Shown in pieces: positions 33,803 through 43,054 of a stretch of DNA of 64,000 nt. The notes below the pieces were generated by a model. That model was not told the origin of the DNA. It did no database searches and worked only from the letters and a program-made list of their open reading frames with translations. This DNA is from CAYJFQ01 sp964369955 (GTDB lineage Bacteria; Bacillota_I; Bacilli_A; Erysipelotrichales; Erysipelotrichaceae), in the NCBI GenBank assembly GCA_964369955.1, contig CAYJFQ010000002.1, positions 58,968-122,967 of the forward strand, read 5' to 3'. The position numbers and the translations under genes are program-made. Each line of letters opens with the position of its first letter. Positions within the stretch are counted from its first letter, which is position 1.

Positions 33803-35476
33803 CTAAATTAGTTTGAATGCTTCGTCGATATCTAGCAATTCTACATCTTGTTTATCACGATATTTAAGTTCTACTTTATTATCAATAATATGTTTTCCAA
33901 CTACAATCCTTAACGGGATTCCTATTAAATCTGAGTCTTTAAATTTAACACCAGGTCTTTCATCTCTATCATCTAATATTACTTCAATTCCAGCAGTTAA
34001 ACATTTTTGATATAAATTATTAGCATACATTAATTGTTGTTCATCTTTTGTTGAAATAACAATAATAGAAGCTTTGTAAGGAGCAATTTCTTTTGACCAG
34101 ATTAGACCATTATCATCATGAAATTGTTCAGCTAATGCCGCAATGCAGCGTCCAACACCAATTCCATAAGAACCCATATAGACATCTTGCAATTCATTGT
34201 TAGAGTCTGAATATTGTAAGTTTAAAGCTTTAGAATATTTAGTCCCCAATTTAAATGTATTACCAATTTCAATACCTTTTTTAAAGTAAATGTTACCACC
34301 GCAAATAGGGCACTGATCATTTTCTTTAATGTTAGTAATATCAGCAATCTTAAACACATTAAAGTCTGTAATATTAACATTAATAAAATGATAATCTTTT
34401 TGATTTGCTCCCACAACAAAATTACTCATATTAGGAATACTTTGATCAACAATAACTTCACAATCAATTCCAATAGGTCCTGCAAATCCAACTGGAGCTT
34501 GAGTGACCTTGAATACTTCTTCCCCTGTAGCGATAGTAATTTCATTAGCATCTAATAACTTTCTAACTTTAGTTTCATTAACTTCACAATCACCACTAAC
34601 TAAACATGCGAACAATTTTCCGTCAACATTATAGATAATTGTCTTAACAAACTTATTAGCTTCTAGTCCTAAAAAATTAGAAACTTCTTCAATCGTTTTA
34701 ACATCAGGAGTATTAATTAAAGTTTTCTCTTTTTCTTCTTCTTTTTCAATATGCTTAGACACACACTTTGAAACTTCGATATTAGAAGCATAATCACACT
34801 TATCACATAGAACTAGAACATCTTCACCGATATCACTGATAGCCTGCCATTCTTCAGATAATAATCCACCCATAATTCCAGTGTCAGCAGTGACTACTTT
34901 ATAGTTTAAACCCATTCTATCAAATGAATTCTTATAACCATCAAACATTTTCTTATAAGAAATATCTAAGCCCTCTAAATCAGTATCAAATGAATAAGCG
35001 TCTTTCATTAAAAATTCTTTGACTCTAATTAATCCGTAACGAGGGCGAGCTTCATCTCTGAACTTATCTTGAAATTGATATAAATTAAATGGCATATCTT
35101 TATATGATCTTATCTTCATTCCAGCAGCAACCGCAAATAATTCTTCGTGTGTAGGACCAAGAACGAAAGGTTTAGTGTATCTATCCTTTAATGAAAACAT
35201 ACTAGTTCCAATTATATCTCTTCTTCCGCTCTCAATGTAGTATTCTTCACTTATTAAAGCAGGCATAAACACTTCTTGTGCGCCTGTTTTGTTCATTTCT
35301 TCTCTAATGATATTTTCAATATTTTTTAGTACTTTAAATCCAAGGGGAAGATACATATAAATTCCTGAAGATGTTTTTTTAATGTATCCTGCACGAACTA
35401 ACAAGTTACTACTAGTTGAATCTTCGTCTTTTACATTTTCTCTTAATGTGTAAAAATAACTTTGACTTAATTTCAT
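33803..35476 (-). CDS. proS: prolyl-tRNA synthetase, bacterial type with editing domain
   Basis: Charges tRNA-Pro and clears mischarged Ala-tRNA. 557 residues, the usual length for the bacterial form with the INS editing insertion. Class II motif 1 surrounds YLPLGFKVL, motif 2 is RDEARPRYGLIRVKEF, and motif 3 is GSYGIGVGRC. The editing domain spans about 225-380. Within the catalytic domain, two Cys in CDKC and two in CPICG may bind zinc. The ATG follows AGGGAGA at 9 nt. A TGGTATAAT promoter lies upstream on the minus strand. Confidence 0.95.
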   Translation of the reverse strand: MKLSQSYFYTLRENVKDEDSTSSNLLVRAGYIKKTSSGIYMYLPLGFKVLKNIENIIREEMNKTGAQEVFMPALISEEYYIESGRRDIIGTSMFSLKDRYTKPFVLGPTHEELFAVAAGMKIRSYKDMPFNLYQFQDKFRDEARPRYGLIRVKEFLMKDAYSFDTDLEGLDISYKKMFDGYKNSFDRMGLNYKVVTADTGIMGGLLSEEWQAISDIGEDVLVLCDKCDYASNIEVSKCVSKHIEKEEEKEKTLINTPDVKTIEEVSNFLGLEANKFVKTIIYNVDGKLFACLVSGDCEVNETKVRKLLDANEITIATGEEVFKVTQAPVGFAGPIGIDCEVIVDQSIPNMSNFVVGANQKDYHFINVNITDFNVFKIADITNIKENDQCPICGGNIYFKKGIEIGNTFKLGTKYSKALNLQYSDSNNELQDVYMGSYGIGVGRCIAALAEQFHDDNGLIWSKEIAPYKASIIVISTKDEQQLMYANNLYQKCLTAGIEVILDDRDERPGVKFKDSDLIGIPLRIVVGKHIIDNKVELKYRDKQDVELLDIDEAFKLI

Positions 35477-35504
35477 TTTGTTTTCTCCCTTTATTAACTT
35501 AAAT

Positions 35505-35513
35505 ATTATACCA
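35505..35513 (-). promoter_or_regulatory. extended -10 promoter of proS
   Basis: TGGTATAAT on the minus strand, about 30 bp before the proS start. No clear -35. No T-box is visible. Confidence 0.6.
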
Positions 35514-35569
35514 CAAAATAATTATCATAATATTGATAAAAATAATCTAAGCATTAAGTAAAGACATAA

Positions 35570-35600
35570 AAAAAGGCTGAACATTTCATTGTTAAGCCTC
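35570..35600 (-). terminator. terminator after the flavoprotein gene
   Basis: On the minus strand AGGCTTAACA pairs with TGTTCAGCCT (one mismatch), followed by TTTTTTT. It separates the flavoprotein from proS. Confidence 0.8.
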
Positions 35601-35626
35601 AAATTAGTTTAATTAGTTACTGTAGT

Positions 35627-36991
35627 TTATTTACTTAATTTATCAGCTAAATATAAGCCATTCGCTGCTGCTTGAGATAAAGATCTAGTGACACCTGCTC
35701 CATCACCAATAACATATATATTCTCAGTTTTATCCAATAAAAAGTCATTGAATTTTGGTCTTGCTGAATAATACTTACATTCAATACCATATAATAAAGT
35801 ATCGGTATTAGCCATGCCAGGAGCTATTTTATCTAATGCATAAATTGTTTCAATAATATTATCTAATTGTCTTTTAGGGATACATAGACTTAAGTCACCA
35901 GGAACTGCTTTTAAAGTAGGGGTAACTGTTGATTTAGAAAGTCTATTTTCATCAGTTCTACGACCAGAAACTAAATCGCCAAATCTTTGTACTAAAACAT
36001 TACCACCACTTATCAGGTTACCAAGATGTGCTACTTGTCGAGCATACTCAATTGGTTGATTGAATGGTTGAGTGAATTTGATAGTAGATAATAATGCGAA
36101 ATTAGAATTGCTCGATTTCTTGTCTTCCTCTTTAAATGAATGGCCATTAACTGACAAGATATCATTTGTGTTTTCTGTTACTACATAGCCGCGTTCATTG
36201 AAGCAGAACATTCTAGTAACATCACCATATCTTTTTGAACGATACCAAATCTTTGGTTCATAAATTTTTTCACTGAAATGTTCCCAAATAATTGATGGAA
36301 CTTCAACTCTAACTCCTATGTCAACTTGATTGTTTAACAGTTCAATTTTGTTTTTATGGCACCATTCGCTTAAAAAACCGCTGCCTGATCTTCCTAAAGC
36401 AAGTATTATCTTTTTAGAATTAATTTTGACTTGTTCCCCATTTTTAAGGTATGTAATTTCATTGTTATCTTTGTTTACATCGATCACTTCAGCTTCAGTA
36501 ATAATTTCAATTTTCGTTTTTAAATCGTATATTAGGTTAGCCATCGTGCTTAAGTTAGCGTCAGTTCCTAAATGTTTAACAATGGCTTGATTCATATGTA
36601 AGTCATACTGAAGACATAATTTCTTTAATTCATCATCAGGATAATATACATCTTTTGTTGCGCCGAAGTTAACTAGAATATCATCTGCTTGTCTGATATA
36701 TTTTAATAAATTATCATTTCCGATAAATTCATTTAACCAACCACCGTACTCGTGAGAAATAATATACTTACCATCACTGAAAGCTCCGGCTCCAGCCAAA
36801 CCTTCCATAATGCAACAATTAGGACATTTAATGCATTTATCAACTTTCTTATCAATGATTGGGCACTTACGCTTTAAGATATCTAGACCTTTTTCAATTA
36901 AAGTAATTTTTAAATTTGGATTATTTTCAAATAAGCGATAGCCGCACATCAGTCCACCGATACCGCCACCGACAATAATTACATCTTTCAT
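35627..36991 (-). CDS. FAD-dependent oxidoreductase (COG2509-like)
   Basis: 454 residues. The FAD-binding motif IIVGGGIGGLMCG is at the N-terminus, and a second nucleotide-contact motif, IYVIGDGAGVTRSLSQAAANG, at the C-terminus. A Cys-rich insertion at about 40-65 (KCPIIDKKVDKCIKCPNCC) has five Cys and could carry an Fe-S cluster or zinc. It resembles the uncharacterised FAD-dependent dehydrogenases of COG2509; the electron donor and acceptor are unknown. The ATG at 36991 lies 8 nt after AAGGAG. A TTG two codons earlier is too close to that site. Confidence 0.85.
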   Translation of the reverse strand: MKDVIIVGGGIGGLMCGYRLFENNPNLKITLIEKGLDILKRKCPIIDKKVDKCIKCPNCCIMEGLAGAGAFSDGKYIISHEYGGWLNEFIGNDNLLKYIRQADDILVNFGATKDVYYPDDELKKLCLQYDLHMNQAIVKHLGTDANLSTMANLIYDLKTKIEIITEAEVIDVNKDNNEITYLKNGEQVKINSKKIILALGRSGSGFLSEWCHKNKIELLNNQVDIGVRVEVPSIIWEHFSEKIYEPKIWYRSKRYGDVTRMFCFNERGYVVTENTNDILSVNGHSFKEEDKKSSNSNFALLSTIKFTQPFNQPIEYARQVAHLGNLISGGNVLVQRFGDLVSGRRTDENRLSKSTVTPTLKAVPGDLSLCIPKRQLDNIIETIYALDKIAPGMANTDTLLYGIECKYYSARPKFNDFLLDKTENIYVIGDGAGVTRSLSQAAANGLYLADKLSK

Positions 36992-37073
36992 ATTCAATTC
37001 TCCTTACGAAAATATTGTAGCACATACTAACAAAAATGCTTACTTAAAGATAAAATTAAGTTATAATAATAAT

Positions 37074-38120
37074 ATGAATAAATTAAAGAAACTCTTTAAT
37101 AGCTATTATTTCAACTTTGGTTTAATAGCATTAGCTACAATAATGGTTCTGTATTTTACACTTAGAGATAACTTCGAACAAATTATCGAGGTTATTAGCC
37201 AGGTTAATGTTTGGTGGTTAATCATCACAATTTTATTGACTATTTTAGTGCAATTGTTTATAGGTGCTATTTTACAGATACTAGCAAATATCTCGAACCC
37301 ATCTTATTCCTTGATAGATGGTTTTATAAATGCTTTAACTGCTACTTTTTTTCATGGAATCACCCCATCAAGTAGTGGAGGACAAATTGCTCAAATTTAT
37401 GTCTATCGTAAACAAGGTGTTAAGATTAGTGATAGTTTATCGATATTGTTAATGGATTTTATTCTTTATCAAAGTACTTTAGTTGGTTTAAGTGCAGTTT
37501 TTTTGATTATAAAATTTGATTATATTTCTACTAACTATAATGCAATATATTGGTTGGTTTTATTAGCATTTTTAGTTGACAGTTTTTTTGTTGTCGCATT
37601 ATTCCTTCTAAGTAGTTATCCAAAAATATACACTTGGGTCTCTCATCAAGGATTAAATATTCTATCTAAGATAAGAATAATTAAGGATCGTGAAAGTGCA
37701 TCTGTAAAATTAGATGAGAGTCTATCTAGTTTTCAAAATGCTTGGAATGAAATTAGGAAACAACAAGGAGTAATGTTTAAAGTTGTAATTCTAAACATAC
37801 TAAGATTAACTACTTATTATGCGATTCCATTTTTTGTGTTTTTAGCACTTAATGCAAATTTATCATTTAGTAATTTCTTTGATATTTTGTTACTTACAAG
37901 TTTTGTTAGTGTTATTAATCATTTAGTTCCAATACCAGGAGCATCAGGAACAACTGAAGCAACTTTCTTAATATTTATGATTCCGATAGTTGGAGAAGTT
38001 TATGCAGTTGGCGGAGCTATAATTTGGCGTTTTATTACGTTCCACATTTTAATGGTATTTAGTGCAATCATATTTGCGATCTTTAAGAAATTTCATAGTA
38101 GAAGTGAGGTAAGTAAATGA
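37074..38120 (+). CDS. flippase-like membrane protein (LPG synthase TM-domain family)
   Basis: 348 residues with about eight helices. The conserved loop TPSSSGGQIAQIYVYRK (about 100-117) and PIPGASGTTEATF (about 285-297) are hallmarks of the PF03706 family. Its members include the membrane part of lysyl-phosphatidylglycerol synthase and flippase-like YbhN proteins. The catalytic aminoacyl-transfer domain is absent. The stop overlaps the next ATG by four bases (ATGA), so it is coupled to a lipid-type glycosyltransferase and may move or bind its glycolipid product. No Shine-Dalgarno is visible. TATAAT ends 6 nt before the ATG, suggesting a leaderless mRNA. Confidence 0.85.
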   Translation: MNKLKKLFNSYYFNFGLIALATIMVLYFTLRDNFEQIIEVISQVNVWWLIITILLTILVQLFIGAILQILANISNPSYSLIDGFINALTATFFHGITPSSSGGQIAQIYVYRKQGVKISDSLSILLMDFILYQSTLVGLSAVFLIIKFDYISTNYNAIYWLVLLAFLVDSFFVVALFLLSSYPKIYTWVSHQGLNILSKIRIIKDRESASVKLDESLSSFQNAWNEIRKQQGVMFKVVILNILRLTTYYAIPFFVFLALNANLSFSNFFDILLLTSFVSVINHLVPIPGASGTTEATFLIFMIPIVGEVYAVGGAIIWRFITFHILMVFSAIIFAIFKKFHSRSEVSK

Positions 38121-40102
38121 GAATAGGATTATTCAGTGATACATATACACCAGAAATTAATGGAGTTGCAGTTTCTGTTTTAACTTTACAACAAGAATTG
38201 GTTAAACATGGACATGATGTTTTTGTAGTTACAACACATAACTCACTTTTACATACACAGAAGGATGGAAATATTTTAAGATTACCTGGAATTGAGATTA
38301 AAAAACTATATGGATATGTTATGTCATCTCCGTTCCAACTAATGGCAATTAATGAAGTTCGTTCAATGAAGTTAGACATTATTCATGTGCATACTGAATT
38401 CGGAATTGGGATATATGGAAGAATGATTGCTTACGCATTAAAGATACCTATTGTTTGCACTTATCATACTACTTATGAAGATTATGCTCATTACTTTTTT
38501 CCAACTCAATTTAAATCGGTTGATAAATTAGCTCGTAAGACAGTTGCTAGCCTTAGTAAGATGGCTGGAGATACTTGCCTTGAGATTATTTCTCCAAGTG
38601 AAAAAACAAAAGAATTATTATTAAATTATAATGTTAAAAAACCTATTACAGTTGTTCCTACCGGGATTGATTTGGCGAGATTTTCAAGAAAAAATATTGA
38701 TAAAAATAGAGTTGAAAAATTAAAAGACAAGCTTAAACTTAAAGAAAAGTTTGTTGTTTTATTCATTGGTAGAATTGCTGAAGAAAAAAATATAGATATG
38801 TTGATCAGGGCTTTTCCTAAGATTGCAGAAACTAATAAGGATGCTCGCTTATTAATAGTTGGTGGAGGACCTTCACTTGATGGTTTGAAAGAACTTGCAG
38901 TTTCTTTAGATATTGATAAATATGTTGTCTTTACTGATAAGGTAGATAATATCGATGTTCCGATATACTATCAATTAGCTGATGTTTTTGTTTCTTCTTC
39001 AGTAACTGAAACGCAGGGATTAACATTTATTGAAGCTTTAGCTAGTGGCCTTGTTATCTATGCTAAAGATCGTTATGTAATTGGTGAGTTAATCGATGAA
39101 GGTAACAATGGCTATTTCTTTGATGATGTTGAGGATTTAGCAGTGCGCATTATTGAACATATGAATTTACCAAATGAAAAAAAGAATCTTATGATTGATA
39201 ATGCTCTTAAAAAAGTAGAGGTTTTTGATAGTGAATATTTTTACCGAGAAATTTTTAAAGTTTACCAAAGAGTGGTTGAAAACTATAACTTACTTTATGA
39301 AATCATTAAAATTGGTCACAAAGTTGATTGTGTTGAGTTAACCTTAAAAAATGAAGTTGATAAAGTTAAAGTGTTAGTGAAGGTTGATACTTACTATGAT
39401 TTAGGGATTAGAAAAGATCAAGTTATTACTAATGAAATGTTGGAGTATTTAAAGAATGAAGAACAAGTTACTACTGCATACTACATGTGTTTAAATAAAA
39501 TAACTTTCAAAGACCGTACTGTAAAAGAAATATATGATCTATTGAATTTAAAAACAGAATTAAACATCAAGAGTATTAATGATATTGTTGAACAACTTAA
39601 AGAGAAAGGTTATCTTGATGACCAACGATATATTAGTGAATACCTTGGTAAGAAACAATTAATGCTTTATGGTGAAAAGAAGATAATTAGAAATCTTGTT
39701 AAAAAGGGTATCAATATGGATTTAATCAAGAAAACCATGGAGCATCGGGAAGATGTGGATGAATATGAAATTGCGAATCAATATCTAAACAAGATCGCCA
39801 GTTCTATTCGTGGAAAATCAATTAATGAAAAGAAGAATCTTTTAAAGAAAAGATTATTTACACAAGGGTTTTCTGAAGAGGTCACAAATCAAGCAATCAA
39901 TGATTTTAATTTTAATGAGGATAATTTAGTAGAGTTAAATAATTTAGATAGAGCTGCTCATAAAGCTTATATAAGATACGCACGAAAGTACAGAGGAAGT
40001 GAACTGAGAAATAACCTATTTAGATACTTAGCAACAAAAGGTTATCGTTATGAAGATATTTATGTAATTCTAGATAAGATGGAGTGGAATGATGAAAATT
40101 AA
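38117..40102 (+). CDS. GT4 glycosyltransferase fused to full-length RecX
   Basis: 661 residues in one open frame. Residues 1 to about 390 are a family 4 glycosyltransferase. DTYTPEINGV lies at the N-terminus, HTEFGIGIYG and CTYHTTYEDY follow, the nucleotide-sugar domain starts at FIGRIAEEKN, and the EX7E-type region is ETQGLTFIEALASG. This resembles diacylglycerol glucosyltransferases. Residues about 395-661 match RecX over its whole length: VKVDTYYDLGI, AYYMCLNKI, IVEQLKEKGYLDDQRY, then three-helix repeats. No in-frame start with a ribosome binding site exists near the junction, so RecX must be made as a fusion. Upstream is a flippase-like gene; downstream is yhaM. Confidence 0.9.
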   Translation: MRIGLFSDTYTPEINGVAVSVLTLQQELVKHGHDVFVVTTHNSLLHTQKDGNILRLPGIEIKKLYGYVMSSPFQLMAINEVRSMKLDIIHVHTEFGIGIYGRMIAYALKIPIVCTYHTTYEDYAHYFFPTQFKSVDKLARKTVASLSKMAGDTCLEIISPSEKTKELLLNYNVKKPITVVPTGIDLARFSRKNIDKNRVEKLKDKLKLKEKFVVLFIGRIAEEKNIDMLIRAFPKIAETNKDARLLIVGGGPSLDGLKELAVSLDIDKYVVFTDKVDNIDVPIYYQLADVFVSSSVTETQGLTFIEALASGLVIYAKDRYVIGELIDEGNNGYFFDDVEDLAVRIIEHMNLPNEKKNLMIDNALKKVEVFDSEYFYREIFKVYQRVVENYNLLYEIIKIGHKVDCVELTLKNEVDKVKVLVKVDTYYDLGIRKDQVITNEMLEYLKNEEQVTTAYYMCLNKITFKDRTVKEIYDLLNLKTELNIKSINDIVEQLKEKGYLDDQRYISEYLGKKQLMLYGEKKIIRNLVKKGINMDLIKKTMEHREDVDEYEIANQYLNKIASSIRGKSINEKKNLLKKRLFTQGFSEEVTNQAINDFNFNEDNLVELNNLDRAAHKAYIRYARKYRGSELRNNLFRYLATKGYRYEDIYVILDKMEWNDEN

Positions 40103-41030
40103 CCAATTAAAAGAGAAAACAGTTATTGATATTGATATGTTATTAACTAAATGCACAAAGGGCTCAACGGCTAATGGAGAACCATACTTATCTTTAACTT
40201 TAGAAGATAATTCAGGTAGTATTGATGGTAAAGTGTGGAATGTAAAACCAGTAACCGAAGAGAAGTGTAAGGTTGGAAAAGTTGTTAAGATACTTGCGAA
40301 TGTTAATTTATACCAAGGTAATTTACAGTTAAAAATTAATGATGTAGTGGAACTTGATCAAAGTGGATTTGATTTAAATGAATTTATTAAAGCTTCGCCA
40401 ATTAATCAGAAAGAGCTAAAAAAATCAATTGAAAGCACTATTGAAAGTATTAACAATCCAATTTTGAAGGATGTTGTTAAAACTATCGTTACTAAACATC
40501 AAGATAAAATATATGATTATCCTGCTGCTAGTCGTAATCATCATGATTTTAAAAGCGGTTTAGCTCTACACACTGTTGGGATGATTGAATTAGGAGAAAA
40601 GCTTATCGAGATTTATCCTAATGTTAATCGTGATTTATTATTATCAGGAATTATTCTCCATGATGTTGGGAAAGTTCATGAGTTAAATGGATTTGTAGCT
40701 ACTGAATACACTATGGAAGGTCGTTTGATAGGGCATATTTCTTTAATGCATGCAGAAGTGTTTGAACTAGCTAATTCTAGAGGTTATAATGATAGCGAAG
40801 AGGTTATTCTGTTAAGACATATGATTTTATCCCACCATGGAGAAATGGCTTATGGGTCTCCGGTGGTTCCGATGATTAGGGAAGCTGAATTATTATCTTT
40901 TATTGATAATATTGATGCGAGAATGAATATGATTGATAAAGCTATAGGCGACTTAAATCAAGGAACATTCACCCAAAGAATTTTTCCACTTGAGAACCGA
41001 TGCTTCTATAAACCTAAGGGAGATATCTAA
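40092..41030 (+). CDS. yhaM: 3'-5' exoribonuclease YhaM
   Basis: 312 residues. An N-terminal OB fold (about 10-85, LSLTLEDNSGSIDGKVWN) is followed by an HD domain with RNHHDFKSGLALHTVGM and LHDVGKVHEL. YhaM trims RNA and single-stranded DNA 3' ends and degrades short RNAs in Firmicutes. Two adjacent ATGs exist. I choose the second (40092), which is 7 nt from GGAG. It overlaps the GT-RecX gene by 11 bp, and glpK starts immediately after its stop. Confidence 0.93.
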   Translation: MKINQLKEKTVIDIDMLLTKCTKGSTANGEPYLSLTLEDNSGSIDGKVWNVKPVTEEKCKVGKVVKILANVNLYQGNLQLKINDVVELDQSGFDLNEFIKASPINQKELKKSIESTIESINNPILKDVVKTIVTKHQDKIYDYPAASRNHHDFKSGLALHTVGMIELGEKLIEIYPNVNRDLLLSGIILHDVGKVHELNGFVATEYTMEGRLIGHISLMHAEVFELANSRGYNDSEEVILLRHMILSHHGEMAYGSPVVPMIREAELLSFIDNIDARMNMIDKAIGDLNQGTFTQRIFPLENRCFYKPKGDI

Positions 41031-42524
41031 ATGAAAAAATACCTACTTGCGATTGATCAAGGAACTACAAGTTCACGTGCGATTATTTTTGACAGAAATT
41101 CTAATGTTGTCGCTGTTGCACAAAAAGAGTTCACACAGTATTTCCCTAAAGTGGGTTGGGTAGAGCATGACGCTAATGAAATTTGGTTATCTGTATTAAG
41201 TGTAATGGCTGAAGTTTTCGGGAGAAGTGGTATTAGTCCTAAAGAAATTGAAGCTATTGGAATAACGAATCAAAGAGAAACAACAGTGGTTTGGGATAAA
41301 ATTTCTGGACTACCTGTTCATCGCGCTTTAGTTTGGCAATCGCGTCAAAGTAAAGATATATGTGAAGATCTTAAGAAAAATGGTTATTCTGAAATGATAA
41401 AAGAGAAGACTGGTTTAATTATTGATTCTTATTTTTCAGCTAGTAAAATCAAATGGATATTTGATAATGTTAATGGAACAAAAGAATTAGCTAATGAGAA
41501 TCGTTTATTATTTGGTACGATTGATACTTGGTTATTGTGGAAGTTAAGTGGTGGTGAGTCTTATGCTACTGATTATTCTAATGCTTCTAGAACAATGCTT
41601 TATAATATTTATGAAAAAAAATGGGATGTTGAATTATGTAAATTATTTGATGTCCCTTTAAATATGTTGCCCGAAGTTAAGGATAGTAGTTGTATTTTTG
41701 GTCATACTTTGGAAGTTCATTTTTTTGGATGTAGGGTTCCGATAGCTGGTATGGCTGGTGATCAACAAGCTGCTTTGTTTGGGCAAACTTGTTGGAAAGC
41801 AGGTAGTGCTAAAAATACATATGGAACAGGGTGTTTCATGTTGATGAATACAAAGGATAAAGCAATTAAATCAACGCATGGGTTGCTTACTACTTTAGCC
41901 TGGGGAATTAATGGCCAAGTAGATTATGCTCTTGAGGGAAGTGTTTTTGTAGCTGGTAGTGCCATTCAATGGTTAAGAGATGGATTAAAAATTATTGATA
42001 AAGCTAGTGATTCTTATCAAGCTGCTGTCGATGCTAAAAGTGATAGTGCAGTAGTTGTGGTTCCTGCTTTTGTAGGGCTTGGTGCCCCGTATTGGAATGA
42101 TCAAGTTGCAGGGGCTATTTTCGGATTGACTAGAGGAGCAACTGATAAACATTTAATAAAAGCAACCTTGGAATCAATTGCTTATCAAACAAAAGATATA
42201 CTACAAGCAATGGAGAGAGATTCAGGAATAAAATTAGATAGCCTTTCTGTTGATGGTGGTGCTTGTGCTAATGATTATTTAATGCAATTTCAAAGTGATA
42301 TTTTACAAGTTAATGTTGAAAGAAAAGAGGTGCTGGAAACAACAGCACTGGGTGCTGCCTATTTAGCTGGTCTGGCTATTGGTTATTTCAATAGTTTAGA
42401 TGATATTAAAAATGCCATAAGTATTCAAAGAGTGTTCAAGCCTGAAATGGATAAAGAAAAAAGCAAGGATTTATATAAAAAATGGCAAATGGCTATAGAA
42501 GCTACTGCTAAATTTATCGTTTAA
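41031..42524 (+). CDS. glpK: glycerol kinase
   Basis: FGGY-family kinase of 497 residues producing glycerol-3-phosphate. DQGTTSSRAIIFD is the N-terminal phosphate loop, WVEHDANEIW and ITNQRETT follow. The activation-loop region KSTHGLLTTLAWG carries the His often phosphorylated by HPr in Firmicutes, and GLGAPYWN is near the C-terminal signature. No glpF or glpO lies beside it. The ATG abuts the yhaM stop with AGGGAG upstream. It shares its product with gpsA and lipid synthesis. Confidence 0.96.
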   Translation: MKKYLLAIDQGTTSSRAIIFDRNSNVVAVAQKEFTQYFPKVGWVEHDANEIWLSVLSVMAEVFGRSGISPKEIEAIGITNQRETTVVWDKISGLPVHRALVWQSRQSKDICEDLKKNGYSEMIKEKTGLIIDSYFSASKIKWIFDNVNGTKELANENRLLFGTIDTWLLWKLSGGESYATDYSNASRTMLYNIYEKKWDVELCKLFDVPLNMLPEVKDSSCIFGHTLEVHFFGCRVPIAGMAGDQQAALFGQTCWKAGSAKNTYGTGCFMLMNTKDKAIKSTHGLLTTLAWGINGQVDYALEGSVFVAGSAIQWLRDGLKIIDKASDSYQAAVDAKSDSAVVVVPAFVGLGAPYWNDQVAGAIFGLTRGATDKHLIKATLESIAYQTKDILQAMERDSGIKLDSLSVDGGACANDYLMQFQSDILQVNVERKEVLETTALGAAYLAGLAIGYFNSLDDIKNAISIQRVFKPEMDKEKSKDLYKKWQMAIEATAKFIV

Positions 42525-42535
42525 TTGAGGAAAAA

Positions 42536-43054
42536 ATGAAAGAAACAACAAATTGTATAAAAAATATTTTTAAAGGAAAAGTATTTGAAGTTCACAAAGA
42601 CGAAGTAACTCTAGAGAATGGAACTATAACTAATAGAGAAGTGGTTAAGCATAATGGTGGAGTTTGTATTTATGGAGAAATAGATGGGATGATATTAATG
42701 GTTAAACAATATCGATATCCATTTAAAAGAGAGTTTGTTGAATTGCCTGCTGGAAAACTTGAGGTAGGAGAGAACCCTTATGATGCGGCTGTTCGTGAAT
42801 TTAGAGAGGAGACTGGATATTTAGCGGGATCTTTAAACGAATTAGGAAGCTTCATTCCAACCTGTGCCTACAATACCGAGAGAATATATTTCTACCAAGC
42901 AATTGATTTAAAGTATATTGGAATGGACTTGGATGAAAACGAATTTTTAGATGTTGTGAAAATAAACAAGGATAAAGTGAAAGAAATGATACTTGACGGA
43001 ACTATTCAAGATGGAAAAACTATGGCACTTTGTTTAAAAATATGGTCAAAATAA
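42536..43054 (+). CDS. nudF: ADP-ribose pyrophosphatase-type Nudix hydrolase
   Basis: 172 residues. The Nudix box is GKLEVGENPYDAAVREFREETGY (positions about 75-97, with the REFREETG core). ELPAG just before it and a Pro/Thr/Tyr loop (FIPTCAYN) after it are typical of ADP-ribose hydrolases. The cleavage products would be AMP and ribose-5-phosphate. It starts 11 bp after glpK behind TTGAGG, and its last 13 bases overlap addB. Confidence 0.9.
   Translation: MKETTNCIKNIFKGKVFEVHKDEVTLENGTITNREVVKHNGGVCIYGEIDGMILMVKQYRYPFKREFVELPAGKLEVGENPYDAAVREFREETGYLAGSLNELGSFIPTCAYNTERIYFYQAIDLKYIGMDLDENEFLDVVKINKDKVKEMILDGTIQDGKTMALCLKIWSK

Noticed and set aside
35477..35569. T-box leader for proS
   Set aside because: The region is under 100 bp and shows neither a specifier hairpin nor an AGGGTGGNACC-like antiterminator sequence.
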